From Eubacteriales bacterium (GTDB lineage Bacteria > Bacillota > Clostridia > Lachnospirales > Lachnospiraceae), in the NCBI GenBank assembly GCA_030536575.1, contig JAUNPS010000019.1, positions 1-64,000 of the forward strand: DNA of 64,000 nucleotides, written 5' to 3'. The position numbers were made by a program, and so were the translations under genes. The first letter of the stretch is position 1. Each line of letters opens with the position of its first letter. Shown one piece after another: positions 26,671-34,337 of the stretch. The notes under the pieces were generated by a model that worked only from the letters and a program-made list of their open reading frames with translations, was not told where the DNA came from and ran no database searches.

Positions 26671-27939
26671 TTGGGTTGGATCGAAATCACAGGCGGAACC
26701 CCGCTTCACGGAAAAGTCCGTATACAGGGTTCGAAAAATGCGGCCCTGCCGATCCTGGCAGGCGCCATATTGCACCAGGGCCGGACGGTGATCGAAAATT
26801 GTCCGGTGATTACAGACGTTTTGTGGACGATACGCATTCTGGAGGAGCTGGGGTGCGTGGTTCGGTTTGAAAAAAACAGATTGGAAATTGACAGTTCAAA
26901 GGTGCAGGCCTGCCGGATTCCGGGCGAGCTGGGCTCCCGGATGCGCTCCTCGGTGATTTTCCTTGGAAGCCTGCTGGGCCGCATGAAAAAGGCCTGGATT
27001 CCCTATCCGGGAGGGTGCACCATCGGGAAGAGGCCCCTGGACCTGCACCAGGAGGCTCTGGAGGCGCTGGGTGCGGTGATCACGGAAGAAGACGGTTTTC
27101 TCCGTGCCGAAACTTCGGGCCTGGAAGGAGCGGTTATCCGTTTTGGGTTTCCCAGTGTGGGCGCGACGGAAAATGCGATCCTGGGCGCAGTCTTAGCCAA
27201 AGGCGTTACGACGATTTTTGGGGCCGCCATGGAGCCGGAAATCTGGGAACTGTGCCGGTTTCTGAACGAAAAGGGCGCAAAGATTACCTGGATGAAAAGA
27301 GGGGAAATCCGCATTGAAGGAGTGAAGCGCCTGCAGGACAGCCGGTTTGTTCTGACGGCTGACCGGATTGTGGCGGGGACGTACCTCTTTGGGGCGATTG
27401 CCACCAGAGGCCGGGTTTTTTTGGAAGATGCGCCGGGGCCGCAGATGCGGGAAGTGCTGCGGACGGCCCGTTTGATGGGCGCGCAGGCGGAAGAATCGAA
27501 AAGCGGGCTTTGGATCAATGCGGAAAAAGCGTTTCGAAGTCCGGAATTTGTCCGAACAGCCCCTTATCCGGGGTTTCCGACGGATTTACAGTCTCCGCTT
27601 TTGACGGCAGCCTCCTTGGCAAAGGGGAAAACGGCGGTTCAGGAGACGATTTTTGAGTCCAGGTTTCAGACGGCTTCCCAGCTTCGGAAGATGGGAGCAC
27701 AGATTGCCGTCGAAGGGAACCGGGCGTTGATTACCGGAACGGACTGTCTGCATGGCGCCTGCGTGGAAGCCAGGGAGCTTCGGGGCGGCGCAGCCCTGAT
27801 TCTTGCGGGGCTTGCGGCGAAGGGCGTCACACAGGTACGGAATACGGAATATATTTCCCGCGGTTACGAGGATATCTGCCGGGATCTGCGCTGCCTTGGG
27901 GCAAAGCTGAAGGAAGGTTTCTATTCGGACAGTACCTGA
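26671..27939 (+). CDS. murA: UDP-N-acetylglucosamine 1-carboxyvinyltransferase
   Basis: First committed enzyme of peptidoglycan synthesis, transferring enolpyruvate from PEP to UDP-GlcNAc; fosfomycin target. RIQGSKNAALPILA near the start and GGCTIGKRPLDLH near residue 115 include the substrate-binding lysine and catalytic cysteine. TTG 26671 is preferred over TTG 26653, because GGGGGA at 26659-26664 lies six bases before it. The final codons, encoding about GFYSDST and stop, run into a 142-bp repeat, so the native C-terminus has probably been replaced or lies at the insertion. It occupies the place where murG is commonly found. Confidence 0.93.
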   Translation: MGWIEITGGTPLHGKVRIQGSKNAALPILAGAILHQGRTVIENCPVITDVLWTIRILEELGCVVRFEKNRLEIDSSKVQACRIPGELGSRMRSSVIFLGSLLGRMKKAWIPYPGGCTIGKRPLDLHQEALEALGAVITEEDGFLRAETSGLEGAVIRFGFPSVGATENAILGAVLAKGVTTIFGAAMEPEIWELCRFLNEKGAKITWMKRGEIRIEGVKRLQDSRFVLTADRIVAGTYLFGAIATRGRVFLEDAPGPQMREVLRTARLMGAQAEESKSGLWINAEKAFRSPEFVRTAPYPGFPTDLQSPLLTAASLAKGKTAVQETIFESRFQTASQLRKMGAQIAVEGNRALITGTDCLHGACVEARELRGGAALILAGLAAKGVTQVRNTEYISRGYEDICRDLRCLGAKLKEGFYSDST

Positions 27940-28058
27940 GCACTGAGCTGCTCAGGTACGTAAGAACGTGATTCAGGTGTGAACAGGCTCTTTTGCGAAG
28001 CAAAACTTAAAATGAGCCTGTGAATCGTTACTGGAACGAGGTACGAGTGAACAGTGAG
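27917..28058 (+). repeat. 142-bp inverted-terminus repeat, copy 3
   Basis: The left end, about GTTTCTATTCGG, is the most diverged and is part of the murA reading frame; the TGA at 27937-27939 comes from the conserved ACCTGAGC segment of the element. Both internal stems are kept, with one loop base changed. The right end reads TGAACAGTGAG. It separates murA from ftsQ. Confidence 0.9.
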
Positions 28059-28106
28059 GAGGCCGCGCCAAAGCGGGGAGAATGATAGAAAAATACGGGT
28101 GATAAG

Positions 28107-29183
28107 ATGAGAGAAATTAATTACGGTGGTCGAAGAAAACGAAGAAAGCTGGTGGTCGGTATCCTGGCGGGCATGCTGATTCTGGCTGCCCTGATCGTAT
28201 TCGGACTGTTCCGGGTTCAGGAAGTTGTGATTGTCGGAAATGAAAATTTTACTGCGAAGCAGATTCAGCAGGCTGTGATGCAGGACGGACTCTGCAAAAA
28301 CAGCCTTTATCTGCTTTGGAAGTTTCAGGATAAAGAGCGGACGGCCGAGGCGCTTCCCTTTTTAAGCGCGGTGGAAGTGACGATGGTCAATCCCTTTAAG
28401 GTACAGATCCGGGTCTATGAGAAGACGCAGGTGGGGTATCTCCAGGCGGACGGGAAATACGTCTATTTTGACAAGGACGGCATGATCGTGGAGACTTCGG
28501 AGCGGATTCATGAAAATGTTCCGCTGCTGACGGGGATCACCCTCTCGGAAGTGACTCTGTATGAGACGATGAAGCTGACGGACGAGGGGAAGCTGGACAC
28601 GGTTCTGACCCTGACCAGAGGGCTTGTCAGGGAGCAGCTTATCCCGGATGAAATCCGGTTTTCCACCACAGATGAGATTATCCTGATCTTCGGGAAAGTC
28701 AAGGCCCTTCTTGGAAAAGACGAGAATCTGGAGGACAAGCTGGCAGCGCTCGCCTCGATTTATCCCCAGGTGGAAGGCCAGACCGGAAACCTGCACATGC
28801 AGAATTATTCCCTGAACGCCCAGACAGTGACCTTCCGCCAGGGAGAGGAGGAAGCGGAGCTTGATCTGGAAAGCCAGACGGGGAATGCGGAAGGCACGCC
28901 GGAAGAGGGCAGTACGGAGGGGACTGCGGGCGGAGACGGCGAATCCGGGCAGCAGGAGACGGAGAACGCGAATACGCCGGAAACCCAGGCCCTTGGCGGA
29001 CGCACCTACCAGGAGTCGGACGGAACCTTCTCCACGGACGCGGACGGGAACACGATCTACACCGATGCGGCCGGAAATACGACGCCAAACTGCGACCAGT
29101 ATAATTATACGGATGAAAACGGGGGAATCATCATGGATGGCTATGGCTATATTGATCCCTATACCGGGGCGTATATTAATTAA
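28107..29183 (+). CDS. ftsQ: FtsQ/DivIB-type division protein with a long acidic tail
   Basis: Bitopic division protein that links FtsL/FtsB and the septal synthases. A basic N-terminus (GGRRKRRK), one membrane helix at about 15-37 and a POTRA domain beginning VQEVVIVGNENFTAKQI, then the beta domain, account for residues 1-250. Residues 252-358 form a low-complexity tail rich in Glu, Gly and Thr, ending with tandem DGNTIYTDAAGN-like units. This tail is unusual for the family, at almost a third of the protein. The ATG lies about 50 bp after a 142-bp repeat. Confidence 0.87.
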   Translation: MREINYGGRRKRRKLVVGILAGMLILAALIVFGLFRVQEVVIVGNENFTAKQIQQAVMQDGLCKNSLYLLWKFQDKERTAEALPFLSAVEVTMVNPFKVQIRVYEKTQVGYLQADGKYVYFDKDGMIVETSERIHENVPLLTGITLSEVTLYETMKLTDEGKLDTVLTLTRGLVREQLIPDEIRFSTTDEIILIFGKVKALLGKDENLEDKLAALASIYPQVEGQTGNLHMQNYSLNAQTVTFRQGEEEAELDLESQTGNAEGTPEEGSTEGTAGGDGESGQQETENANTPETQALGGRTYQESDGTFSTDADGNTIYTDAAGNTTPNCDQYNYTDENGGIIMDGYGYIDPYTGAYIN

Positions 29184-29227
29184 GACGCAAAAGAGAGGAA
29201 AAAAACCAGGAAATTTCAAAAATTAGC

Positions 29228-29256
29228 TTGATAAATTCTGTAAAACCCTATATTAT
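29228..29256 (+). promoter_or_regulatory. SigA-type promoter of ftsZ
   Basis: TTGATA at 29228-29233 and TATTAT at 29251-29256 are separated by 17 bp, in an A/T-rich gap of 160 bp after ftsQ. It would allow ftsZ expression separate from the upstream cluster. A leader of about 80 nt precedes the TTG start. Confidence 0.75.
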
Positions 29257-29343
29257 ATAAGAAGTACGGTTAGAATAGTGGGTGTACTGTGCCCGGACTG
29301 TAAATAATTTGAATGGTATACAGAGGCGAAGGAGGAAATACCC

Positions 29344-30525
29344 TTGTTAGAGATTATGACAAACGAGACTGAGTCTGCCGCGAAGATTATCGTAATCGGC
29401 GTGGGCGGCGCAGGAAATAATGCTGTAAATAGAATGGTAGATGAAACGATCGGCGGCGTGGAATTCGTAGGCGTAAACACCGACAAACAGGCTCTGCAGC
29501 TTTGCAAAGCCCCCACGACGATCCAGATCGGTGAAAAGCTGACGAAAGGACTGGGCGCAGGCGCGAAGCCCGAAATCGGCGAACAGGCCGCCCAGGAAAA
29601 CGCAGAAGATTTAAAGCAGGTCATGCAGGGTGCTGACATGGTATTCGTTACCTGCGGCATGGGCGGCGGAACCGGAACCGGCGCAGCCCCGGTCGTAGCC
29701 GGCATCGCAAAAGACATGGGTATTCTCACCGTCGGCGTCGTGACAAAGCCCTTCCGCTTCGAAGCCAAGGCCCGCATGAATAACGCACTGGCCGGCATCG
29801 AAAAATTAAAAGAAAACGTGGATACCCTGATCGTGATCCCCAACGACAAGCTCCTGGAGATCGTAGACCGCAGGACCACCATGCCGGAAGCACTGAAGAA
29901 AGCGGATGAAGTCCTGCAGCAGGCCGTACAGGGCATTACCGACCTGATCAACATGCCTGCCCTGATTAATCTGGACTTCGCCGACGTACAGACCGTTATG
30001 AAAGACAAGGGTATCGCCCACATCGGTATCGGACAGGCCAAGGGCGACGACAAAGCCATGGAAGCCGTGAAGCAGGCCGTATCCAGCCCGCTTCTGGAGA
30101 CCACGATCCAGGGTGCGTCCCACGTCATCATCAATATTTCCGGCGATATCTCCCTGATGGATGCCAACGACGCGGCAAGCTACGTCCAGGAACTGGCAGG
30201 CGACGACGCGAACATTATCTTTGGTGCGATGTACGATGATACATACGCAGACGAAGCAAGTATCACCGTCATTGCCACCGGCCTTGACAGTGCCACCGCC
30301 ACCCAGCCGTCCGTAGGGAAAAAGATCGTACCGGAGTTTAACGGCTACCCGAACCAGGAGCGGAACACTTCCTCTTCCACGGTAAGCCCCTTCCAGAAGC
30401 GGACCGCCCCGCAGCTTCGGACGGCGCCGTCTGAGCCGACGTCTTCCTATGGAAAGCTGAGAACGCCGGAGAGTAAAGTAAAAGAGCAGGATATCCAGAT
30501 TCCGGATTTCCTGAGGAGAAGATAA
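29344..30525 (+). CDS. ftsZ: Cell division GTPase FtsZ
   Basis: Tubulin-like GTPase that forms the Z-ring. [13 protein letters not shown] lies near residue 17, the GTP signature [10 protein letters not shown] near 107, and NLDFADV in the synergy region. A Ser/Thr-rich linker leads to the conserved C-terminal peptide [11 protein letters not shown], which recruits membrane anchors. Since ftsA is not nearby, SepF or another anchor elsewhere would be needed. The start is TTG 29344 behind a full GGAGGAAA; length 393. Confidence 0.96.
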   Translation: MLEIMTNETESAAKIIVIGVGGAGNNAVNRMVDETIGGVEFVGVNTDKQALQLCKAPTTIQIGEKLTKGLGAGAKPEIGEQAAQENAEDLKQVMQGADMVFVTCGMGGGTGTGAAPVVAGIAKDMGILTVGVVTKPFRFEAKARMNNALAGIEKLKENVDTLIVIPNDKLLEIVDRRTTMPEALKKADEVLQQAVQGITDLINMPALINLDFADVQTVMKDKGIAHIGIGQAKGDDKAMEAVKQAVSSPLLETTIQGASHVIINISGDISLMDANDAASYVQELAGDDANIIFGAMYDDTYADEASITVIATGLDSATATQPSVGKKIVPEFNGYPNQERNTSSSTVSPFQKRTAPQLRTAPSEPTSSYGKLRTPESKVKEQDIQIPDFLRRR

Positions 30526-30533
30526 AAAAAAGA

Positions 30534-30557
30534 GGGCCGCGCTTTGCGGCCCTTTTC
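30534..30557. terminator. Bidirectional terminator between ftsZ and aroE
   Basis: GGGCCGC and GCGGCCC pair over a short loop. TTTTCC follows on the plus strand, and a run of A before the stem gives a T-run on the minus strand. It can therefore end both ftsZ and the convergent aroE. Confidence 0.88.
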
Positions 30558-30562
30558 CTGAC

Positions 30563-31429
30563 TTACCGGAAATACTTCTCCTTGATTACATCCACCGGCA
30601 TTTCGCATCCCGTCCAAATCCGGAACGCCTCCGCCCCCTGGAACAAAAGCAAATACAACCCATTCAAAACCCGGCATCCAGCTTCCCGGCCAAGCTCCAT
30701 CAGCCGCGTCTCCCTGGGATTATAAATAATATCCGATACCACCAGCCCCTCATGCAGCATCGAGGCATCCGGAATCAGACACCCCTCCGGATGCGGCTCC
30801 ATGCCCACCGAAGTTCCGTTCGTGAGAATCTGGCTGCTGTCCAGGGAAGCCTTCAGCATCGAGAGGTCTTCCAGGTCATACAGAGAAGCCTTACAGTCGG
30901 TGTTCCGGTTAATCTCTTCCACGAGATGCTCCCCGCGGGCCCAGGAACGCGTTTTCCGGTTAAAGATCCGGATTTCGGCAACGCCGTCTAACGCGGCCTG
31001 CACCGCAATCGCGCTGGACGCGCCGCCCGCTCCCAGAAGCGTCATCTTTTTCCCAATGACGTCAACCCCGGCTTCTTTTAAAGCCATCATATAGCCGACG
31101 CCGTCGGTGTTATGTCCGGTGAGGATTCCGTCGTCATTAACTACGGTATTGACCGCGCCGATCATGCGGGCGGCGGGAGAGAGCCGGTCGGCCAGCTCGC
31201 ACATCCGGGTCTTGTCCGGCATGGTGCAGTTAAAGCCCCGGACGCCGAGGGTTTTCAGGCCCTCGACCGCTGTTTTCAGATTTTCCTCTCCCACATCAAA
31301 GCAGAGGTAGACATAGTCCAGTCCCAGATGCCGGAATGATTCGTTGTGCATCAGAGGGGAAATGCTGTGGGCTACCGGGCTTCCCAGGAGGCCGGTAAGC
31401 TTCGTGTGTCCTGTAATTTGATAATCCAT
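30563..31429 (-). CDS. aroE: Shikimate dehydrogenase
   Basis: NADP-dependent reduction of 3-dehydroshikimate to shikimate in aromatic amino acid synthesis. The substrate domain opens with SPVAHSISPLMHN, and NCTMPDK carries the catalytic lysine with methionine where valine/leucine is usual. GHNTDGVG and the nucleotide loop LLGAGGASSAIA near residue 130 follow. NRK after the beta strand favours NADP. Length 288. AGAAGGAGATC precedes the ATG. The gene is divergent from aroD, the preceding pathway step. Confidence 0.94.
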   Translation of the reverse strand: MDYQITGHTKLTGLLGSPVAHSISPLMHNESFRHLGLDYVYLCFDVGEENLKTAVEGLKTLGVRGFNCTMPDKTRMCELADRLSPAARMIGAVNTVVNDDGILTGHNTDGVGYMMALKEAGVDVIGKKMTLLGAGGASSAIAVQAALDGVAEIRIFNRKTRSWARGEHLVEEINRNTDCKASLYDLEDLSMLKASLDSSQILTNGTSVGMEPHPEGCLIPDASMLHEGLVVSDIIYNPRETRLMELGREAGCRVLNGLYLLLFQGAEAFRIWTGCEMPVDVIKEKYFR

Positions 31430-31535
31430 TCTGATCTCCTTCTAATGGAAACCGCCATGCACCGTATCCCGCGCGACGCCGCACAGGAAAATATCCGGTG
31501 TATGCCGCCATCCCCAAACTCGTGTTTTTCTAATA

Positions 31536-31564
31536 ATCTTACGCATTTTTTTTCCTGGTGTCAA
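31536..31564 (-). promoter_or_regulatory. SigA promoter of aroE
   Basis: On the minus strand, a perfect TTGACA (complement of 31559-31564) lies 17 bp before TAAGAT (complement of 31536-31541). The leader is about 100 nt. It is the strongest consensus -35 seen in the window and is close to the divergent aroD promoter. Confidence 0.8.
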
Positions 31565-31572
31565 TGAAAACA

Positions 31573-31601
31573 TAGACTTTACCAAATTCCTGTGGTAAAA
31601 T
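31573..31601 (+). promoter_or_regulatory. aroD promoter overlapped by a candidate operator
   Basis: TAGACT at 31573-31578 and TAAAAT at 31596-31601 are 17 bp apart. The perfect inverted repeat TTTACCA (31578-31584) and TGGTAAA (31593-31599), with an 8-bp spacer, fills the space between the elements and covers the -10. It looks like a dimeric repressor site that could affect aroD, and perhaps aroE starting about 15 bp away. The regulator is unknown. Confidence 0.5.
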
Positions 31602-31703
31602 AATGGAAAAAGCGCAGGCCTTCGGCCCGCAGCAAATTCCGCAATCATCCGTGCCTGGCCGCGCACTGCCGCCAGCGTATTTGAAAGACAGGAGAATGAA
31701 CCT

Positions 31704-32465
31704 ATGGGAAACATACAAGTACGTAACCTGACCATCGGCGAAGGCCGCCCGAAAATCTGCGTTCCCATCGTAGAACCCACCGCCGACGCCATCTGCCGTG
31801 CAGCCAGAGAAGCCAAATCCCACCCCTGTGACATGGTCGAATGGCGCGCCGACTTCTACGAAGACTGCCGCAGCCCCGAAAAAGTCACCGAAGTCCTGAA
31901 AAACCTCCGGGAAGCACTCGCGGACACCCCCCTTCTCTACACCTTCCGCACCCGCCCGGAGGGCGGAAACATCGCCGTGGAATTCGACGAATACCTGGCC
32001 CTGAACCACGCCGCCATCGAAAGCGGCTGCATCGACCTGGTCGACGTGGAGATCCTGCGCGGCGACGACACCGCCTTTCTTGTCGTCGAAGACGCCCATA
32101 ACCACAACGTCTTTGTCGTCGGCTCGAACCACGATTTCCAGGGCACCCCGAAAAAAGAAGCCATTATCATGCGCCTGTGCAGGATGCAGGAGATGGAAGC
32201 TGACATTGCCAAAATGGCCGTCATGCCAAAATCGCCCAGAGACGTCCTGACCCTTTTAGATGCCACCCTGGCCATGAAAGAATTACATAACGAAACGCCC
32301 GTCGTCACGATGGCCATGGGGCGTTTAGGCCTCATCAGCCGCCTGGCCGGCGAAACCTTCGGCTCCGCCATCACCTTCGGAACCGTCGGCGAAGCCTCCG
32401 CCCCGGGGCAGATTCCATCCGAAAACCTCCAGCAGGTACTGGAAATCCTTGCCCAGAACGAATAG
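31704..32465 (+). CDS. aroD: Type I 3-dehydroquinate dehydratase
   Basis: Schiff-base enzyme of the shikimate pathway converting 3-dehydroquinate to 3-dehydroshikimate. Class I features are EWRADFY near residue 47, GSNHDF near 136, whose histidine is the general base, and the Schiff-base lysine in DIAKMAVMP near 170. The C-terminal loop TFGTVGEASAPGQIP binds substrate. Length is 253. The codons end mainly in C. AGGAGAATG precedes the ATG. It is divergent from aroE. Confidence 0.95.
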   Translation: MGNIQVRNLTIGEGRPKICVPIVEPTADAICRAAREAKSHPCDMVEWRADFYEDCRSPEKVTEVLKNLREALADTPLLYTFRTRPEGGNIAVEFDEYLALNHAAIESGCIDLVDVEILRGDDTAFLVVEDAHNHNVFVVGSNHDFQGTPKKEAIIMRLCRMQEMEADIAKMAVMPKSPRDVLTLLDATLAMKELHNETPVVTMAMGRLGLISRLAGETFGSAITFGTVGEASAPGQIPSENLQQVLEILAQNE

Positions 32466-32477
32466 CCAAACCGTGAA

Positions 32478-32494
32478 TGTCGAAAAATGTCGAC
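32478..32494 (+). promoter_or_regulatory. Tandem Spo0A boxes upstream of spoIIGA
   Basis: TGTCGAA at 32478-32484 is a perfect core 0A box, and TGTCGAC at 32488-32494 repeats it one helical turn later. A third, reversed box-like sequence, TTTTGTCAGAA on the minus strand (32519-32529), overlaps the -35 region of the promoter. Phosphorylated Spo0A activates spoIIG in Bacillus through similarly placed sites. Confidence 0.75.
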
Positions 32495-32520
32495 AAAAAC
32501 TATCATATCAGGCTGCAATT

Positions 32521-32553
32521 CTGACAAAATTCGCACCCTCTGTCCTCTATAAT
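32521..32553 (+). promoter_or_regulatory. spoIIG promoter with extended spacer
   Basis: CTGACA at 32521-32526 and a perfect TATAAT at 32548-32553 are 21 bp apart, too long for ordinary SigA recognition. The Bacillus spoIIG promoter has the same peculiarity, with 22 bp, and needs Spo0A~P. The expected start near 32560 places the GTG at 32601 as the first usable spoIIGA codon. Confidence 0.72.
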
Positions 32554-32600
32554 GGATAGTGCTTAGTCCAAGCGCTCCATTCGGGTACAGGGGGTGTTTT

Positions 32601-33377
32601 GTGTATTACGAGTTTTACATAGACGTCTTTTTTACAGAAAACCTGATCCTGGACGTGTGTCTCCTGCTTCTGACCGGAAAGCTCTGCAAATGCCGCCTGC
32701 GTTTCTTACGCATTTTCGCGGCGGGGCTTCTGGGAAGCGCAGGCGCCTGCCTTCCAGTGTTCTTCCCCTTTTTTCGTACCTGGCCCGCCCGTCTTCTTCT
32801 GGCGGCGGTACTTGGAATCTGCATGCTGAAAACAGCCTTCCGTTTTCCACAGAAGAGAAGCCTGGCAAAAGGAATGCTCCTGTTCTATGGGATGACCGGC
32901 CTGATGGAAGGGATTTTGGAAATTCTCACCTTCCAGATCACGCTCCCGGTACTCCTCTCGGAACTGCTCGGCTTCCTGCTTCTTGGCGCCCTGGCGGCTC
33001 TGTGGGAAAAGCTGAGATACAAATCGCAGATAATGTACGAAGTAACCCTGGTTCTTGGAGAAAAAAGCATTGCATTGACAGCACTGAAAGACACCGGAAA
33101 CCACCTGCGGGATCCCATCGGGAACCGGCCCGTAAGCGTTGGGGATTCGGCAGTCTTAAGAAAACTGGTGAGCCAGACGACTCCGGTTTTTCTCATCCCC
33201 TTTCACAGCATCGGCAGTCCAGGCGGCATGCTGGCCGGATTTACCGCTGATTTTATGATCATCAAAGGGGAGGGAACGGAAATGCGCATTGAACATCCGG
33301 TCGTAGCTCTCAGCAAGGAGCCAGTCAGCCAGAAAGGGGAATATCAGCTTCTTCTGTCCCCATTTCTGACGGCGTAA
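32601..33377 (+). CDS. spoIIGA: Sigma-E processing peptidase SpoIIGA
   Basis: Membrane-embedded aspartic protease that cleaves pro-SigE in the mother cell after a forespore signal. The 258-residue protein starts YYEFYIDVFFTENLILD, the family N-terminus, then has about five hydrophobic helices. The protease domain has ALKDTGNHLRDPIGN near residue 160, with the catalytic aspartate in DTG. GTG 32601, directly after AGGGGGTG, is chosen because an upstream ATG at 32559 falls at the predicted transcription start. It is followed by sigE as in most spore formers. Confidence 0.9.
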   Translation: MYYEFYIDVFFTENLILDVCLLLLTGKLCKCRLRFLRIFAAGLLGSAGACLPVFFPFFRTWPARLLLAAVLGICMLKTAFRFPQKRSLAKGMLLFYGMTGLMEGILEILTFQITLPVLLSELLGFLLLGALAALWEKLRYKSQIMYEVTLVLGEKSIALTALKDTGNHLRDPIGNRPVSVGDSAVLRKLVSQTTPVFLIPFHSIGSPGGMLAGFTADFMIIKGEGTEMRIEHPVVALSKEPVSQKGEYQLLLSPFLTA

Positions 33378-33453
33378 ACGAAATCTTCCGAAAACAGGCC
33401 GTCAGCGTCGAAACGCAGCGTGTTGCTGCAACTTGTGTGCGTAAAGGAGAGAT

Positions 33454-34200
33454 ATGATGATGATAAAAGTAGCAGTTCCAAACCATTTCCAGTTCCGGGC
33501 CGTTTCCACAATGCCCTCCGCTTTCTGGCATCAGAAACAGAATGAGATCCATTACATCGGCGGCAGCGAAGTCCTCCCGGCTCCGCTGACCTCAGAGCAG
33601 GAGCAGAAAGCGATTTCCGAACTCGGCACAGAAAAAGACAGCGAGGCCAAAACCCTCTTAATCGAGCATAACCTGCGGCTGGTGGTTTACATAGCCAAAA
33701 AATTCGACAATACCGGAGTCGGCGTGGAGGATCTGATTTCCATTGGGACCATTGGTCTGATCAAAGCCATTAACACCTTTGCGCCCGAAAAAAACATTAA
33801 ACTGGCCACCTACGCTTCCCGCTGCATTGAAAATGAAATCCTGATGTACCTGCGCCGGAACAGCAAAAACCGCCTGGAAGTCTCCATCGACGAGCCGCTG
33901 AACGTGGACTGGGACGGGAACGAACTCCTGCTCTCCGATATCCTGGGAACCGATGAGGACGTGATTTACCGTGACATGGAAACCGAAGTGGAGAAAAAGC
34001 TTCTGAACGCCGCCATCGGAAAGCTGACCAAGCGCGAACAGACCATTGTAAACCTGCGTTTCGGAATCAATTCCATGGATGGAAAAGAGAAAACCCAGAA
34101 AGAAGTCGCGGATCTGCTGGGTATTTCCCAATCCTACATTTCCAGGCTGGAAAAGAAGATCATGCGGCGGCTGAAAAAAGAAATCGTGCGCTTCGAATAA
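33454..34200 (+). CDS. sigE: Sporulation sigma factor SigE (pro-form)
   Basis: Mother-cell sigma factor made as an inactive precursor. Residues 1 to about 35 form the pro-sequence, and the conserved [12 protein letters not shown] marks the cleavage region. Region 2 is highly conserved ([44 protein letters not shown]), followed by [15 protein letters not shown] and a region 4 helix-turn-helix ([18 protein letters not shown]). Length 248. AAAGGAGAG precedes ATG 33454. It is co-transcribed with spoIIGA from the Spo0A-controlled promoter. Confidence 0.95.
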   Translation: MMMIKVAVPNHFQFRAVSTMPSAFWHQKQNEIHYIGGSEVLPAPLTSEQEQKAISELGTEKDSEAKTLLIEHNLRLVVYIAKKFDNTGVGVEDLISIGTIGLIKAINTFAPEKNIKLATYASRCIENEILMYLRRNSKNRLEVSIDEPLNVDWDGNELLLSDILGTDEDVIYRDMETEVEKKLLNAAIGKLTKREQTIVNLRFGINSMDGKEKTQKEVADLLGISQSYISRLEKKIMRRLKKEIVRFE

Positions 34201-34212
34201 CGTGGAAAAAAG

Positions 34213-34249
34213 GCCCTTGAAAAAGAAAGTCAAGGGCTTTTATTTTTTA
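34213..34249 (+). terminator. Intrinsic terminator after sigE
   Basis: GCCCTTGA (34213-34220) and TCAAGGGC (34230-34237) form a perfect 8-bp stem over a 9-base loop, followed by a T-rich tract to 34249. It separates sigE from sigG. Confidence 0.9.
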
Positions 34250-34265
34250 TATTTTCCGGGAAACC

Positions 34266-34295
34266 GCATATTTAAAAACGGAAATGAGAATCATT
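34266..34295 (+). promoter_or_regulatory. SigF/SigG-type promoter of sigG
   Basis: GCATA at 34266-34270 and GAGAATCATT at 34286-34295 are separated by 15 bp. This fits the forespore consensus (GYWTA, about 15 bp, GGNRANAMTW) at eight of ten -10 positions. A forespore promoter before sigG is expected. It also rules out an ATG at 34284 as the start codon. Confidence 0.62.
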
Positions 34296-34337
34296 TTACT
34301 GATACGAAAACGTCAAAATGATCAGGAGGATTGGGAA

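Noticed and set aside
26653-26673. murA start at TTG 26653
   Set aside because: The ribosome binding site GGGGGA lies downstream of this codon; TTG 26671 has correct spacing and fits the family N-terminus.
32559-32600. SpoIIGA start at ATG 32559
   Set aside because: It coincides with the predicted transcription start of the Spo0A-dependent promoter and adds residues not typical of the family; GTG 32601 has a ribosome binding site.
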